A stretch of DNA of 52,372 nucleotides from an uncultured Bacilli bacterium. GTDB taxonomy: Bacteria > Bacillota_I > Bacilli_A > RF39 > UBA660. The stretch lies in assembly GCA_944329365.1 (NCBI GenBank), contig CALVIC010000006.1, positions 1 through 52,372 on the forward strand. The letters run 5' to 3'. Under the pieces are notes generated by a model, which had not been told where the DNA came from, searched no databases, and was given only the letters and a program-made list of their open reading frames with translations. The translations under genes were made by a program, and so were the position numbers. Positions 8,662 to 16,924 of the stretch are shown one piece after another (the stretch's first letter is position 1; each line of letters opens with the position of its first letter).

Positions 8662-8701
8662 TTCCTTGATATTAGTATACCAAGGAAGTAGAAAAAGTCA
8701 A
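8662..8701 (-). promoter_or_regulatory. Promoter with an operator-like dyad over its -10
   Basis: On the - strand, TTGACT (8701-8696), 16-base spacer, TATACT (8679-8674). A perfect 7-bp inverted repeat, TTCCTTG (8662-8668) and CAAGGAA (8681-8687), brackets the -10 box, suggesting a repressor site (inference). Confidence 0.65.
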
Positions 8702-8747
8702 ATTACAAATATGTAAGGTTATCAGAATTTTAAATAAAACCTAATCA

Positions 8748-8776
8748 TTGTAAAACCAAATAAAATAAGGTATAAT
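8748..8776 (+). promoter_or_regulatory. Promoter of the cardiolipin synthase gene
   Basis: TTGTAA (8748-8753), 17-base spacer, TATAAT (8771-8776), 28 bases before the start codon. It is divergent from the CmpB-like promoter. Confidence 0.75.
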
Positions 8777-8803
8777 GAAACTAGTGACAAAGGTGGTGAA
8801 AAA

Positions 8804-10351
8804 ATGACAAAATTATTAAAAAAATTTGTAAAATTAATTACCCATCGTATATTTTTAATCCCCTTGTTAATGATTCTTCAAATAATTCTAATCGTTTTTA
8901 TAATTTTAAAATACAATAAATATTTTGTTCACTTCTATTTATTAAGTGTTGTTCTAAGCTTTATTATGGCCATATATATAATAAATGGTCGTTCTAACCC
9001 AGGATATAAAATAGCTTGGTTAATACCTATCATGGGACTTCCAATATTTGGTCTTATCCTTTATCTGATATTTGGAATGAATCAGCTAAGCAACCATGAA
9101 AAAAATAAATTACGAGCCCTATATTATAAAAGTATTGAAAACAGAAAATCAAAAGACCTTGTTATGGAAGAACTTCGCTATGAAAACATCTCAGCTCATA
9201 ATCAAGCCAAATATATATGCAATTACTCTCCATCAAATGTTTGTAAACATACCAAAACCACTTATCTCGAAAATGGTACAGTCTATTTTGAAAAACTAAT
9301 AACTGCCTTAAAAAAAGCCCGTAAATATATATTCCTCGAATATTTTATCATAAAAGAAGGTTATATGTGGAATAATATATTAGAAGTATTAAAAGAAAAA
9401 ATATCTGAAGGAGTCGATGTTAGACTTATCTACGATGACCTCGGCTGTATTGTCACTTTACCTAACCATTATGAAAAAAAGTTAAATAAACTTGGAATTA
9501 AAACTGTAGTCTTCAATAAATTTATTCCTCGCTTGCGCTCGCGTTTCAATAACCGTGATCATCGCAAAATTGCCGTCATTGACGGTTTAACCTGTTTCAC
9601 CGGCGGAATTAACCTAGCCGATGAATATATGAATAAAGAAGTCAGATTTGGCTATTGGAAGGATAATGGCGTTATGCTCGAAGGTGCGGCCGCCTGGAAT
9701 TTTGGGGTGATGTTTTTAGAAATGTGGGATTTCATCACTGGAACAAGTGAAAACTATAAAGATTATGAACCACCACATGAGCTTATATATACAACCCCGT
9801 CAGATGGCTATATTATTCCATATGAAGATAATCCGTGGGACCACGAAGCTGTTGGTGAAACTATTTATTTAAACCTGATAAATAAAGCAAACCGTTACGT
9901 TTATATAACCACCCCATATCTCATTATCGATAATGAAATGATAACCGCCTTAACAACTGCTGCTAAAAGGGGAGTTGACGTTAGAATAATCACTCCAGGA
10001 ATACCTGATAAAAAAATCGTCAATGAAGTAACTAAGGCCTATTATGATCAGCTAATCGACAGCGGTATAAAAATATACGAATTTACCAAAGGATTTGTTC
10101 ATGAAAAAACCTTTGTTGTCGACGATGCTTATGCGACTGTTGGAACTGTCAACTTAGATTACCGAAGCCTATATCTTCACTTTGAATGTGGTGTTTGGAT
10201 GTACGCATCAAGTACTATTCATAATATTAAAAAAGATGTTCAAAAAACTTTAAAAGAATCAAGGGAAATTAAGAAAAAGGGCATTGAAAAATTATCTTTC
10301 CTCAAAAATCTAAAAAGACAAATTCTCAAAGCCTTTGCCCCACTAATGTAG
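8804..10351 (+). CDS. cls: Cardiolipin synthase (phospholipase D family)
   Basis: 515 residues. Two or three N-terminal membrane segments (~12-90) are followed by a tandem phospholipase D domain with both HKD motifs: H253-x-K255-x4-D260 ('DHRKIAVID') and H433-x-K435-x4-D440 ('HEKTFVVDD'). The enzyme condenses two phosphatidylglycerols into cardiolipin and glycerol at the membrane. Length and order fit ClsA-type enzymes of Bacillota. The start follows an AAAGGTGGTG RBS. Downstream, 13 bases away, is a lipoprotein gene in the same direction. Confidence 0.93.
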   Translation: MTKLLKKFVKLITHRIFLIPLLMILQIILIVFIILKYNKYFVHFYLLSVVLSFIMAIYIINGRSNPGYKIAWLIPIMGLPIFGLILYLIFGMNQLSNHEKNKLRALYYKSIENRKSKDLVMEELRYENISAHNQAKYICNYSPSNVCKHTKTTYLENGTVYFEKLITALKKARKYIFLEYFIIKEGYMWNNILEVLKEKISEGVDVRLIYDDLGCIVTLPNHYEKKLNKLGIKTVVFNKFIPRLRSRFNNRDHRKIAVIDGLTCFTGGINLADEYMNKEVRFGYWKDNGVMLEGAAAWNFGVMFLEMWDFITGTSENYKDYEPPHELIYTTPSDGYIIPYEDNPWDHEAVGETIYLNLINKANRYVYITTPYLIIDNEMITALTTAAKRGVDVRIITPGIPDKKIVNEVTKAYYDQLIDSGIKIYEFTKGFVHEKTFVVDDAYATVGTVNLDYRSLYLHFECGVWMYASSTIHNIKKDVQKTLKESREIKKKGIEKLSFLKNLKRQILKAFAPLM

Positions 10352-10364
10352 AAAGGAAAAAAAT

Positions 10365-10637
10365 ATGAAAAAATTATTAATACCACTATTTGGAATAATA
10401 TTATTAACCGGATGTACAAAAGGAGAAACATACACTTGTGAAATTAATGGTGAAAAAGCCATTTTTGAATTAAAAGATGGAATGATTTCTTCATATACTC
10501 TAAATGAAAAAAAACAATCTCAAAGTACAGTTGACGATTTAAATGGCACATATTTTACAAACTCAACAAATAATGAAGAAGGGAAAGTTACTTTAAAAAA
10601 TTACGTAGAATCGCAAAATGGAACATGTAACTTTTAA
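10365..10637 (+). CDS. Small lipoprotein, unknown
   Basis: 90 residues starting with a lipoprotein signal peptide and lipobox 'LLTGC' (Cys17 lipidated). The mature part (~73 residues) has two further Cys, at 'YTCEING' and 'GTCNF', that could form a disulfide. AGAAAGGAAA RBS. It sits between cls and a CapA-like gene and is probably cotranscribed with both. No family recognised. Confidence 0.75.
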   Translation: MKKLLIPLFGIILLTGCTKGETYTCEINGEKAIFELKDGMISSYTLNEKKQSQSTVDDLNGTYFTNSTNNEEGKVTLKNYVESQNGTCNF

Positions 10638-10644
10638 ATAAAAA

Positions 10645-11799
10645 ATGAAAAGAAGTAAGTTTTATGTTTTAATCTTAATACTTGTAATTATATTATCTGT
10701 ACTTTGTTATTTAATAGTCAAAGATGACAATTTTAAAGAAGAAAAGCCAAAAGAAATCAAAGAAGTAAAAAAAGAAAAAGTTAAAGAAGAAAAACTAAGC
10801 TTAATCATGGTTGGTGATGCTCTCTTGCATTCATCATTATATAATGATGCCTATCAAAATGGCGCTTATGATTTTACTTCCAAACTGGAATTAATCAAAC
10901 CAATTGTTCAGAATTATGACTTAGCTTTTTATAATCAAGAAAGTATTTTAGGTGGAACCTCACTAGGCTTGTCTAGTTATCCAACCTTCAACTCACCACA
11001 AGAATTCGGTGATGCCATGATTGATGCTGGATTTAACTTAGTGTCTTTAGCTAATAATCATACGATGGATAGGGGACTTAAAGCCATTGAATCATCTTGC
11101 AACTACTGGAAAACAAAAGACGTTTTAACAGCTGGCAGTTACTGCTCTAGGGAAGATGCGGATAACATCCAGATAAAAGAAAAAAACGGCATCAAATATG
11201 CCTTGCTTGCCTATACTTATGGAACTAACGGCATATCCGTTCCTCAAGACAAACCTTATTTAGTAAATCTTTATAGTGATGAAAAAGCCAAAGCCGACAT
11301 TGAAAAAGTCAGAGATAAAGTGGACCTTTTAATCGTTTCTATGCACTGGGGAACTGAATACCAATCAGAACCGACTGACGAACAAAAAAGAGAAGCAGAA
11401 TTTCTCTCTAGTTTAGGTGTAGATATTATAATTGGCACTCATCCTCATGTTATTGAACCGATAACTTACATAGGAAATACCTTAGTTATTTATTCACTTG
11501 GAAACTTTATATCTGCCCAAAGTACCAGTAATGACTATAATACTATAGTTGAACTTATGACCTCAGTCGATGTCGTTAAAACAACCAAAAATGGCCAAAG
11601 TGAAATAAAACTTGAAAATCTAAATAATGAACTTTTATATAATTATTATAAGAAAGGTAGTAGATGGACAGACTTTAAAGTAATTCCATTTAGTCAAATG
11701 AATGAAAGCTATAACCCAGATTATAAACGGTTATATGAAAAATATAGTAGTATTGTTAGAATGTATAACCCAGATATAAACATAAATCCATGCGCTTAA
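10645..11799 (+). CDS. CapA-family protein (poly-gamma-glutamate capsule / metallophosphatase-like)
   Basis: 384 residues: one N-terminal membrane span (~6-24), a Lys/Glu-rich linker, then a CapA/PgsA domain with the usual order 'MVGDALLH', 'NQES', 'SLANNHTMDRG', 'HWGTEYQ', 'GTHPHVIEP' and 'YSLGNFI'. These Asp/Asn/His residues match the metal-binding positions of the calcineurin-like fold. PgsA/CapA takes part in export or assembly of poly-gamma-glutamate, but no pgsB or pgsC homolog is present, so this stand-alone copy may act on another envelope substrate. The RBS is weak; the start is placed by the membrane segment. It begins 7 bases after the lipoprotein stop. Confidence 0.85.
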   Translation: MKRSKFYVLILILVIILSVLCYLIVKDDNFKEEKPKEIKEVKKEKVKEEKLSLIMVGDALLHSSLYNDAYQNGAYDFTSKLELIKPIVQNYDLAFYNQESILGGTSLGLSSYPTFNSPQEFGDAMIDAGFNLVSLANNHTMDRGLKAIESSCNYWKTKDVLTAGSYCSREDADNIQIKEKNGIKYALLAYTYGTNGISVPQDKPYLVNLYSDEKAKADIEKVRDKVDLLIVSMHWGTEYQSEPTDEQKREAEFLSSLGVDIIIGTHPHVIEPITYIGNTLVIYSLGNFISAQSTSNDYNTIVELMTSVDVVKTTKNGQSEIKLENLNNELLYNYYKKGSRWTDFKVIPFSQMNESYNPDYKRLYEKYSSIVRMYNPDININPCA

Positions 11800-11804
11800 A
11801 AAAT

Positions 11805-11837
11805 ATGCAAATTAGGAATACTATTCCCAATTTGCAT
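11805..11837. terminator. Stem-loop after the CapA gene, possible terminator
   Basis: ATGCAAATT (11805-11813) pairs with AATTTGCAT (11829-11837), and inside it GGAATA pairs with TATTCC, leaving a 1-base tip and one mismatch. The + side lacks a T-run while the - side reads ATTTTTTAAG, so + strand termination would be inefficient. Confidence 0.45.
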
Positions 11838-11901
11838 AAAATATAATTACAATGATGAAACGAAATTGAATATATAAAAATAACAATTGAAGAAACATTA
11901 A

Positions 11902-12135
11902 ATAACTAATAGAGATAGTAATAAAAAAGAAATAGATTTATTAATTTTAGACAATAATAAAATATACCCAGTAGAAATTAAAAAAACTTCTAATCCAGGT
12001 AAAGATGCGGTTAAAAATTTTGATGCTGTAAATAAATTTGATGCCGAAGTAGGTAACGGTGTAGTTTTATGCTTAACTAAAAATATTACCGCCTTAAACG
12101 ATAATGACTATTTAGTTCCTATTGAATACATTTAA
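11902..12135 (+). pseudogene. 3' remnant of a DUF4143-type AAA ATPase gene
   Basis: This open frame has no start codon or RBS and an in-frame stop just upstream (11899). Its ~77 residues read like the C-terminal end of the AAA_14/DUF4143 ATPase family: 'RDSNKKEIDLLI', 'YPVEIKKTSNP', a Lys/Phe-rich segment, then 'NDYLVPIEYI'. The 'E-I-D-L-L..E-I-K-K' spacing is the PD-(D/E)xK-like signature there. The rest of the gene (~300 residues) is absent, so this is a decayed fragment. It lies in the otherwise geneless stretch 11800-12152, which also holds the stem-loop at 11805. Confidence 0.7.
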
Positions 12136-12152
12136 AGTAAGACAATTAAGCC

Positions 12153-12602
12153 TTACTTTTCTTTTATAAACTTATCCTTACATCTTCCCAAAATATAATC
12201 AGTAGAGTAGCCATATCTTTTAGCTAAAGCTACCAAAGTACTGGTTGTAATCAAATTCTTACCTTTTTCATACGCCCACCAAGTCGACTGATTAATCCCG
12301 ATGCTTTCAGCAATCTCTAATTGTGACATTTTAAGATTTTTCCTAATCAAAAATAACCTTTGACCAATTAAATCCAAATTAAGTTCATCACCTTTTACTT
12401 TCCTGTTAACTGGATTTATTCCAAGTAAATAATCAGTTGACATTTTATAAACATTGGCCAAAGTATAAATTTGTTTTGTTGGAATAATATCACTACCACA
12501 TTCCCAAGAGGCATAAGTACCTCTCTTAACCCCAAGTATTTCTGCAATCTCTGCTTGCGTATATTTTTCTTCTCTAGCTTCTTTTAAAAATTGTAAACCC
12601 AT
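12153..12602 (-). CDS. Transcriptional regulator with two tandem XRE helix-turn-helix domains
   Basis: 149 residues carrying two HTH_XRE domains in tandem: residues ~1-60 ('YTQAEIAEILGVKRGTYASW') and ~78-140 ('MSQLEIAESIGINQSTWWAY'). Each ends with the same 'STDYLLG' / 'STDYILG' element, so the protein looks like an internal duplication. ATG 12602 has a GGTGAT RBS 4 bases upstream; a GTG at 12611 is also in frame. It probably binds DNA as a repressor, with target unknown. It converges on the DUF4143 remnant and follows the ftsW terminator on the same strand. Confidence 0.88.
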   Translation of the reverse strand: MGLQFLKEAREEKYTQAEIAEILGVKRGTYASWECGSDIIPTKQIYTLANVYKMSTDYLLGINPVNRKVKGDELNLDLIGQRLFLIRKNLKMSQLEIAESIGINQSTWWAYEKGKNLITTSTLVALAKRYGYSTDYILGRCKDKFIKEK

Positions 12603-12683
12603 CGTTATCACCGACTACATTTTCTCATCTTATTAAAATAAAAGCTTAAAATGCAGTTATATACGATTACTAGGGTGTGTTAT

Positions 12684-12716
12684 AAAAGCTTATTCCAAAA
12701 AAGAATAAGTTTTTTT
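12684..12716. terminator. Terminator after ftsW
   Basis: A 12-bp stem (12684-12695 with 12703-12714, one G-T wobble) around a 7-base loop. The + side ends in a T-run that overlaps the ftsW stop. On the - strand the stem is followed by TATAACAC with the T-rich part in the stem base, so it may work in both directions. Confidence 0.6.
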
Positions 12717-13793
12717 TCATACATGCCTTGAAACATTCAATATAATTCCCATTGAAACTAAAGTAATAAGCAAACTTGACCCACCATAACTTAAGAAAGG
12801 TAAAGTAACCCCCGTAACTGGAATTAATCCGATAACCACACTTAAATTAAGTAAAGCCTGAAACCCAAGCATAAATGTAATTCCAAAAACCAAATACTTG
12901 CCAAATAAATTTTGACACTTTAAAGCTATCTTAATAGATTTATAAATAATAATTAAAAACAAAGAAGAAACAATTAAAACCCCAAGAAACCCAAACTCCT
13001 CACTTATAATCGAAAAAATAAAATCAGTTTGCGGTTCCGGTAAATAAAAATGCTTTTGCCGGGAACCGCCTAAACCAAAGCCAAAAAGTCCTCCAGGACC
13101 AATCGCATAAAGTGACTGAATAATTTGAAAACCGCTGCCCAATGGATCACTCCACGGATTTAAAAACGATAAAATTCGTTTAAGCCTATAAGGAGCGGCC
13201 ATTATTAAAGCGACGATTCCTGCTATTCCAAGTAAAAATATCTTTAAGAAAAATTTTAAATCAACCCCGCCGACAAAAAGTAAAGCGATAACCCCAACGA
13301 CTAAGATAACCCCTGTTCCAAAATCTGGTTGTAACATTATAAGACCAAATATAAGTAGGGTAGTAAGAAGGATTGGAATAACTCCCTTTTTAATATTATT
13401 AATATCTCTCTTGTTATTATATAAATATTTACTTGTAAAAATGACCATTGCCAGTTTCATAAATTCACTAGGCTGAACTCCAAAAGAACCTATTCCAAAC
13501 CAACTTTTACTACCATTTCTCTCTGTTCCTAAAAACAAAACTAAAATAAGTAAGATAAATCCAATTCCAAAGATCTTGTTTGTATGTTTATAGTAAACCT
13601 CAAAATTTACTTTACTTACAAAATACATCATAACTATTCCGATTATTAAAAATATTCCTTGACTCTTTAAATACTTAAAAGAATCATCGAACTTGTATTC
13701 AGCCCAAACCGAAGAAGAAGAATAAACCATTAAAACCCCAAATAATGAAATAATAATAATTGCTATAAATAGAGATATATCTAGTTTTTTCAT
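12717..13793 (-). CDS. ftsW: Peptidoglycan polymerase of the SEDS family, FtsW
   Basis: 358 residues, about ten membrane segments. SEDS landmarks are present: 'FGVLMVYSSSS' in the first span, 'QPSEFMKLA' (~110), 'QPDFGTG' (~155), a large loop with 'GGSRQKHFYLPEPQTDFIF' and the terminal 'PVTGVTLPFLSYGGSS'. The family polymerises lipid II together with a class B PBP. The ATG at 13793 overlaps the mraY stop (ATGA) and has a GGTGTGG RBS; an upstream in-frame ATG at 13847 lies inside mraY and was rejected. Being next to mraY and a PBP supports FtsW over RodA or SpoVE, though these are hard to separate by sequence. Confidence 0.88.
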   Translation of the reverse strand: MKKLDISLFIAIIIISLFGVLMVYSSSSVWAEYKFDDSFKYLKSQGIFLIIGIVMMYFVSKVNFEVYYKHTNKIFGIGFILLILVLFLGTERNGSKSWFGIGSFGVQPSEFMKLAMVIFTSKYLYNNKRDINNIKKGVIPILLTTLLIFGLIMLQPDFGTGVILVVGVIALLFVGGVDLKFFLKIFLLGIAGIVALIMAAPYRLKRILSFLNPWSDPLGSGFQIIQSLYAIGPGGLFGFGLGGSRQKHFYLPEPQTDFIFSIISEEFGFLGVLIVSSLFLIIIYKSIKIALKCQNLFGKYLVFGITFMLGFQALLNLSVVIGLIPVTGVTLPFLSYGGSSLLITLVSMGIILNVSRHV

Positions 13794-14782
13794 AACCACA
13801 CCCCATATACTAGTGCTAGCATCGAAGCTACTAAACCGATTGTCCAAAACATTTTTACAATATCTGCTTCCTTCATTCCTTTTTTCTCAAACGAGTGATG
13901 AATTGGCGTCATCGGAAAAACTCTTTTGCCAGTTAATTTAAAAACAAAAATTTGAATCATACAACTTAATGTTTCAATTACAAATACAATACCAATGACT
14001 ATTAAAAGCAATTCATGTCTTGTCATAATTGCATAAGCTCCAAGTGTTGCTCCAAGGCAAAGAGAACCAGTGTCGCCCATAAAAACCTTAGCTTTATTCG
14101 TATTAAAAATAAGAAATCCAAGCAGACTACCTGTCAGTAAAAAGGCGAAAATTGAAATGTCAGCGTAGCCTAAAAGCCAATCTGTATTCCACGATATAAT
14201 CCCAAAAGTCAAAAATGCGATAACCGAAAGCCCTCCGGCAAGCCCATCTAAACCATCAGTTAAATTAACCGCATTACTACTGGCAACTAAAACAAACAAT
14301 ATAAAAACCCCATAAAGCCAGCCTATATTCATTTTGAAATGTAAAAAATGTATCCAAAGTAAAGGTTCGTTTTCACCTTTCATAAATAAGTAGAAAAATA
14401 TAATCGCGACAATTACCTGCATCGTAAACTTTTGCGTTTTCGTAAGGCCTTTGTTATTATGTCTTTTAATAATTAGAAAATCATCGATAAATCCGATTAA
14501 GAAGTAACCTATAAATGTAAATAAAATAATTCCTAAAGTATAATTAAACTCAGCCTTACCAGTAAACACTAAAATCATCATCACCAAAACCGAAGGAATT
14601 ATAAATATCAGCCCGCCCATAGTCGGCGTCCCTTGTTTTGCCTTATGCTCTCTTGCAAGCCATTTACTTATAGTTTGATTTGCGTGTAATTTTCTTAAAA
14701 TAGGTAGTAAAATAAGGCCGAGTAAAACTGCTGAAATAAAACCTATCATCATTGCCATTATCGATTTTGTCAGAATTAACAT
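13790..14782 (-). CDS. mraY: Phospho-N-acetylmuramoyl-pentapeptide transferase MraY
   Basis: 330 residues, ten membrane spans. MraY/WecA motifs are clear: 'GTPTMGGLIF' (~51), 'NLTDGLDGLAGG' (~172), 'FMGDTGSLCLGA' (~233) and the MraY-specific His-rich loop 'TPIHHSFEKKG' (~291). It transfers phospho-MurNAc-pentapeptide from UDP to undecaprenyl phosphate, making lipid I at the inner membrane face. The start has an AAGGAGCTGATG RBS. It follows the PBP gene by 19 bases and overlaps ftsW by 4, so the three are one - strand operon. The lipid carrier is recycled by uppP at 34016. Confidence 0.96.
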   Translation of the reverse strand: MLILTKSIMAMMIGFISAVLLGLILLPILRKLHANQTISKWLAREHKAKQGTPTMGGLIFIIPSVLVMMILVFTGKAEFNYTLGIILFTFIGYFLIGFIDDFLIIKRHNNKGLTKTQKFTMQVIVAIIFFYLFMKGENEPLLWIHFLHFKMNIGWLYGVFILFVLVASSNAVNLTDGLDGLAGGLSVIAFLTFGIISWNTDWLLGYADISIFAFLLTGSLLGFLIFNTNKAKVFMGDTGSLCLGATLGAYAIMTRHELLLIVIGIVFVIETLSCMIQIFVFKLTGKRVFPMTPIHHSFEKKGMKEADIVKMFWTIGLVASMLALVYGVWL

Positions 14783-14801
14783 GTCATCAGCTCCTTAAAA
14801 A

Positions 14802-16706
14802 TTACTCTACAAAAAGCCTTACTGTCTCACCCTCATCGAGTTTTACTCCTGCCTCTGGTGATTGGTAAATAACCTTATCACCATTACCTTCGATAATCAC
14901 ATTAAGTCCTTCAAGTTCCGCCTTTGCCTCTTCCACACCCATTCCCACGACATCCGCAACTTCTTTTGTCTTCGGATCAGGCCATTTATATTTCTTATCC
15001 ATTCCACCATCTCTTCTTTTGATATTAAGGGCCTTAATCGAATCTTTTAAAACCGCCTTAGCAATCGGACCAACCGTTGTCCCGCCATATTGAACCGTTC
15101 CCTTAGGGTTATCTACTGCCACATAAACGACAACTTGTGGATTATCAGCCGGTAAAAATCCGATAAACGACAAAATATAATTGTTGTCTAAATAATGTCC
15201 ATTTTCGACCTTTTGAGCCGTTCCTGTTTTTCCTCCGACCCGGTAACCATCGATATAAGCCGTCCTACCACTTCCATTTGCAACGACACTTTCCAATGCC
15301 CGTCTTACTTCCGCACTAGTTTTTTCGCTTATAACTTGCCTGACGAGTGTCTTCTTGTTCTCTTGAATTACCGTATTAGTTTCTGGCTCGTTAATACTCT
15401 TGACGATATATGGTTTATATAATTTTCCTCCGTTTATCGCTGCTGAAACAGCTGTAATTTGTTGAATAGGGGTAACTGATACCCCTTGACCAAAAGCTGT
15501 TGTTGCCAGTTCCACCGGCCCGACTTTATTTAAATCGAATATAATTCCTGTACCTTCACCGTTTAAATCAATTCCCGTTTTCTTACCAAAACCAAACTTA
15601 TTTATATAGTTAAATAAAGTATTTTTTCCAAGTCTTTGACCTAACACGACAAATCCGGGATTACAAGAATTCTCAACCACTTGCAAAAAAGTCTCATGTC
15701 CATGACCACCATGTTTCCAACAATGTAAAGTTGCATTTTCAACTTTTATACTACCAGAATCATTGTAAGTATCCTTGTCTAAATCGACCTTACCTTCCTC
15801 TAAAGCCGCCGCTAAAGTTATAATCTTAAAAGTTGAACCGGGTTCATACGTTGCCCAAATGGGTAAGTTACGATTAATTTCCTCTAAACTATAATCCTGA
15901 TAATTACTAGGTGAAAAATTTGGCCTCGCACTCATCGCCAATATTTCCCCATTATTTGGATTCATCACAATCCCAATAGCTCTATCCGGATCGTATTTCG
16001 TAACTGCGTTATCCAGCTCTCTTTCAAGCGAAGCTTGAATTTCATTATTAATCGTTAAAGTAATATTCATTCCATCTTGTGGTTGCTGGTAAACTTCGTT
16101 TAATTTAAGCCTGTTTCCTTTCGCATCACTATAATATTTAATCGCCCCATCTTCACCAGTTAAATATTTGTCATAAGTAAGTTCAAGCCCGCTAAGCCCT
16201 TGATTATCGACCCCAACAAAACCTAAAGTATGTGCGAGATAAGTATCATATGGATAAGATCTTTTAGACTCTTTAACCAAATAAACCCCATCTAATTTTA
16301 AACTTTTAATTTTATCGGCAACCTCATATGAAAGTTGTCTTCCCTCAGGATGAACTCTCTCGATTGAAGTTTTTTTATTTACATGTTTATACATATCTTC
16401 ATAACTAACCCCTAGTATCTCTGAAAGTTTTTGAGCTACTTCTTTTTTGTCTTTAATCTGATTAGGAATCAAAACTAGGGAAGTAGTTGTAATATTATCG
16501 GCTAAAATAATCCCATTTCGGTCATATATTAACCCTCGGTCTGCTTTAATAGGCAAATTACGACTCCATAAATTACTCGCATAATTATTTAATTTCTTAT
16601 AATCGATAACTTGAATATAAAATACTCTTGCAATAATTACGATAAAGACGAAGGTAATTATCAGTAAAGCTATTTTCATTCTACTGTGAATATTTTTAAA
16701 AAACAT
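14802..16706 (-). CDS. Second class B penicillin-binding protein (SpoVD/FtsI-like) with one PASTA domain
   Basis: 634 residues: an N-terminal anchor (~11-30), a 'ADRGLIYDRNGIILA' element (~53), and a transpeptidase domain with S291-T-F-K294, S347-C-N349 and K493-T-G-T496, then one C-terminal PASTA repeat (~570-634). It cross-links septal or elongation peptidoglycan. It shares domain order with the PBP at 5173-7335 but has one PASTA repeat rather than two. GTGGTGAT RBS before the ATG. It is first in the PBP-mraY-ftsW operon and is preceded by a leader with a terminator-like hairpin (16789-16815). Confidence 0.93.
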   Translation of the reverse strand: MFFKNIHSRMKIALLIITFVFIVIIARVFYIQVIDYKKLNNYASNLWSRNLPIKADRGLIYDRNGIILADNITTTSLVLIPNQIKDKKEVAQKLSEILGVSYEDMYKHVNKKTSIERVHPEGRQLSYEVADKIKSLKLDGVYLVKESKRSYPYDTYLAHTLGFVGVDNQGLSGLELTYDKYLTGEDGAIKYYSDAKGNRLKLNEVYQQPQDGMNITLTINNEIQASLERELDNAVTKYDPDRAIGIVMNPNNGEILAMSARPNFSPSNYQDYSLEEINRNLPIWATYEPGSTFKIITLAAALEEGKVDLDKDTYNDSGSIKVENATLHCWKHGGHGHETFLQVVENSCNPGFVVLGQRLGKNTLFNYINKFGFGKKTGIDLNGEGTGIIFDLNKVGPVELATTAFGQGVSVTPIQQITAVSAAINGGKLYKPYIVKSINEPETNTVIQENKKTLVRQVISEKTSAEVRRALESVVANGSGRTAYIDGYRVGGKTGTAQKVENGHYLDNNYILSFIGFLPADNPQVVVYVAVDNPKGTVQYGGTTVGPIAKAVLKDSIKALNIKRRDGGMDKKYKWPDPKTKEVADVVGMGVEEAKAELEGLNVIIEGNGDKVIYQSPEAGVKLDEGETVRLFVE

Positions 16707-16788
16707 TATATATCACCACTTAAATATATGATGTAAACTTATTATTTTTACCAAAAGAAAAATCTTTCACTTTTTTCTCAAAAATAAA

Positions 16789-16815
16789 AACTAATTTTCA
16801 TACCAAAAATTAGTT
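16789..16815 (-). terminator. Terminator-like hairpin in the leader of the PBP-mraY-ftsW operon
   Basis: AACTAATTTT (16789-16798) and AAAATTAGTT (16806-16815) form a perfect 10-bp stem with a 7-base loop. Read on the - strand it is followed by TTTATTTTT, as in an intrinsic terminator. It lies ~83 bases upstream of the PBP start with only a + gene beyond it, so it could be a leader attenuator, provided a promoter lies at ~16829-16870. Confidence 0.5.
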
Positions 16816-16863
16816 CTAAAAAGTAATTAATTATAATCCTTCCAAAAATTGATTAGTGTAAAT

Positions 16864-16891
16864 TTGACAATATAATTTTTTGTGTTATAAT
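16864..16891 (+). promoter_or_regulatory. Strong promoter of the gene at 16925
   Basis: TTGACA (16864-16869), 16-base spacer ending in an extended TGT, TATAAT (16886-16891): both hexamers are full consensus. Confidence 0.85.
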
Positions 16892-16924
16892 ATAGCTCAA
16901 CTTAAAAAAAAGGGGGAAAAATAT

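Noticed and set aside
10645..11799. A poly-gamma-glutamate capsule operon
   Set aside because: Only the CapA-like gene is present; no pgsB ligase or pgsC neighbours, so a capsule locus is not supported.
12717..13847. Longer ftsW start at 13847
   Set aside because: The extra 18 residues lie entirely inside mraY in another frame; the ATG at 13793 overlaps the mraY stop and has a good RBS.
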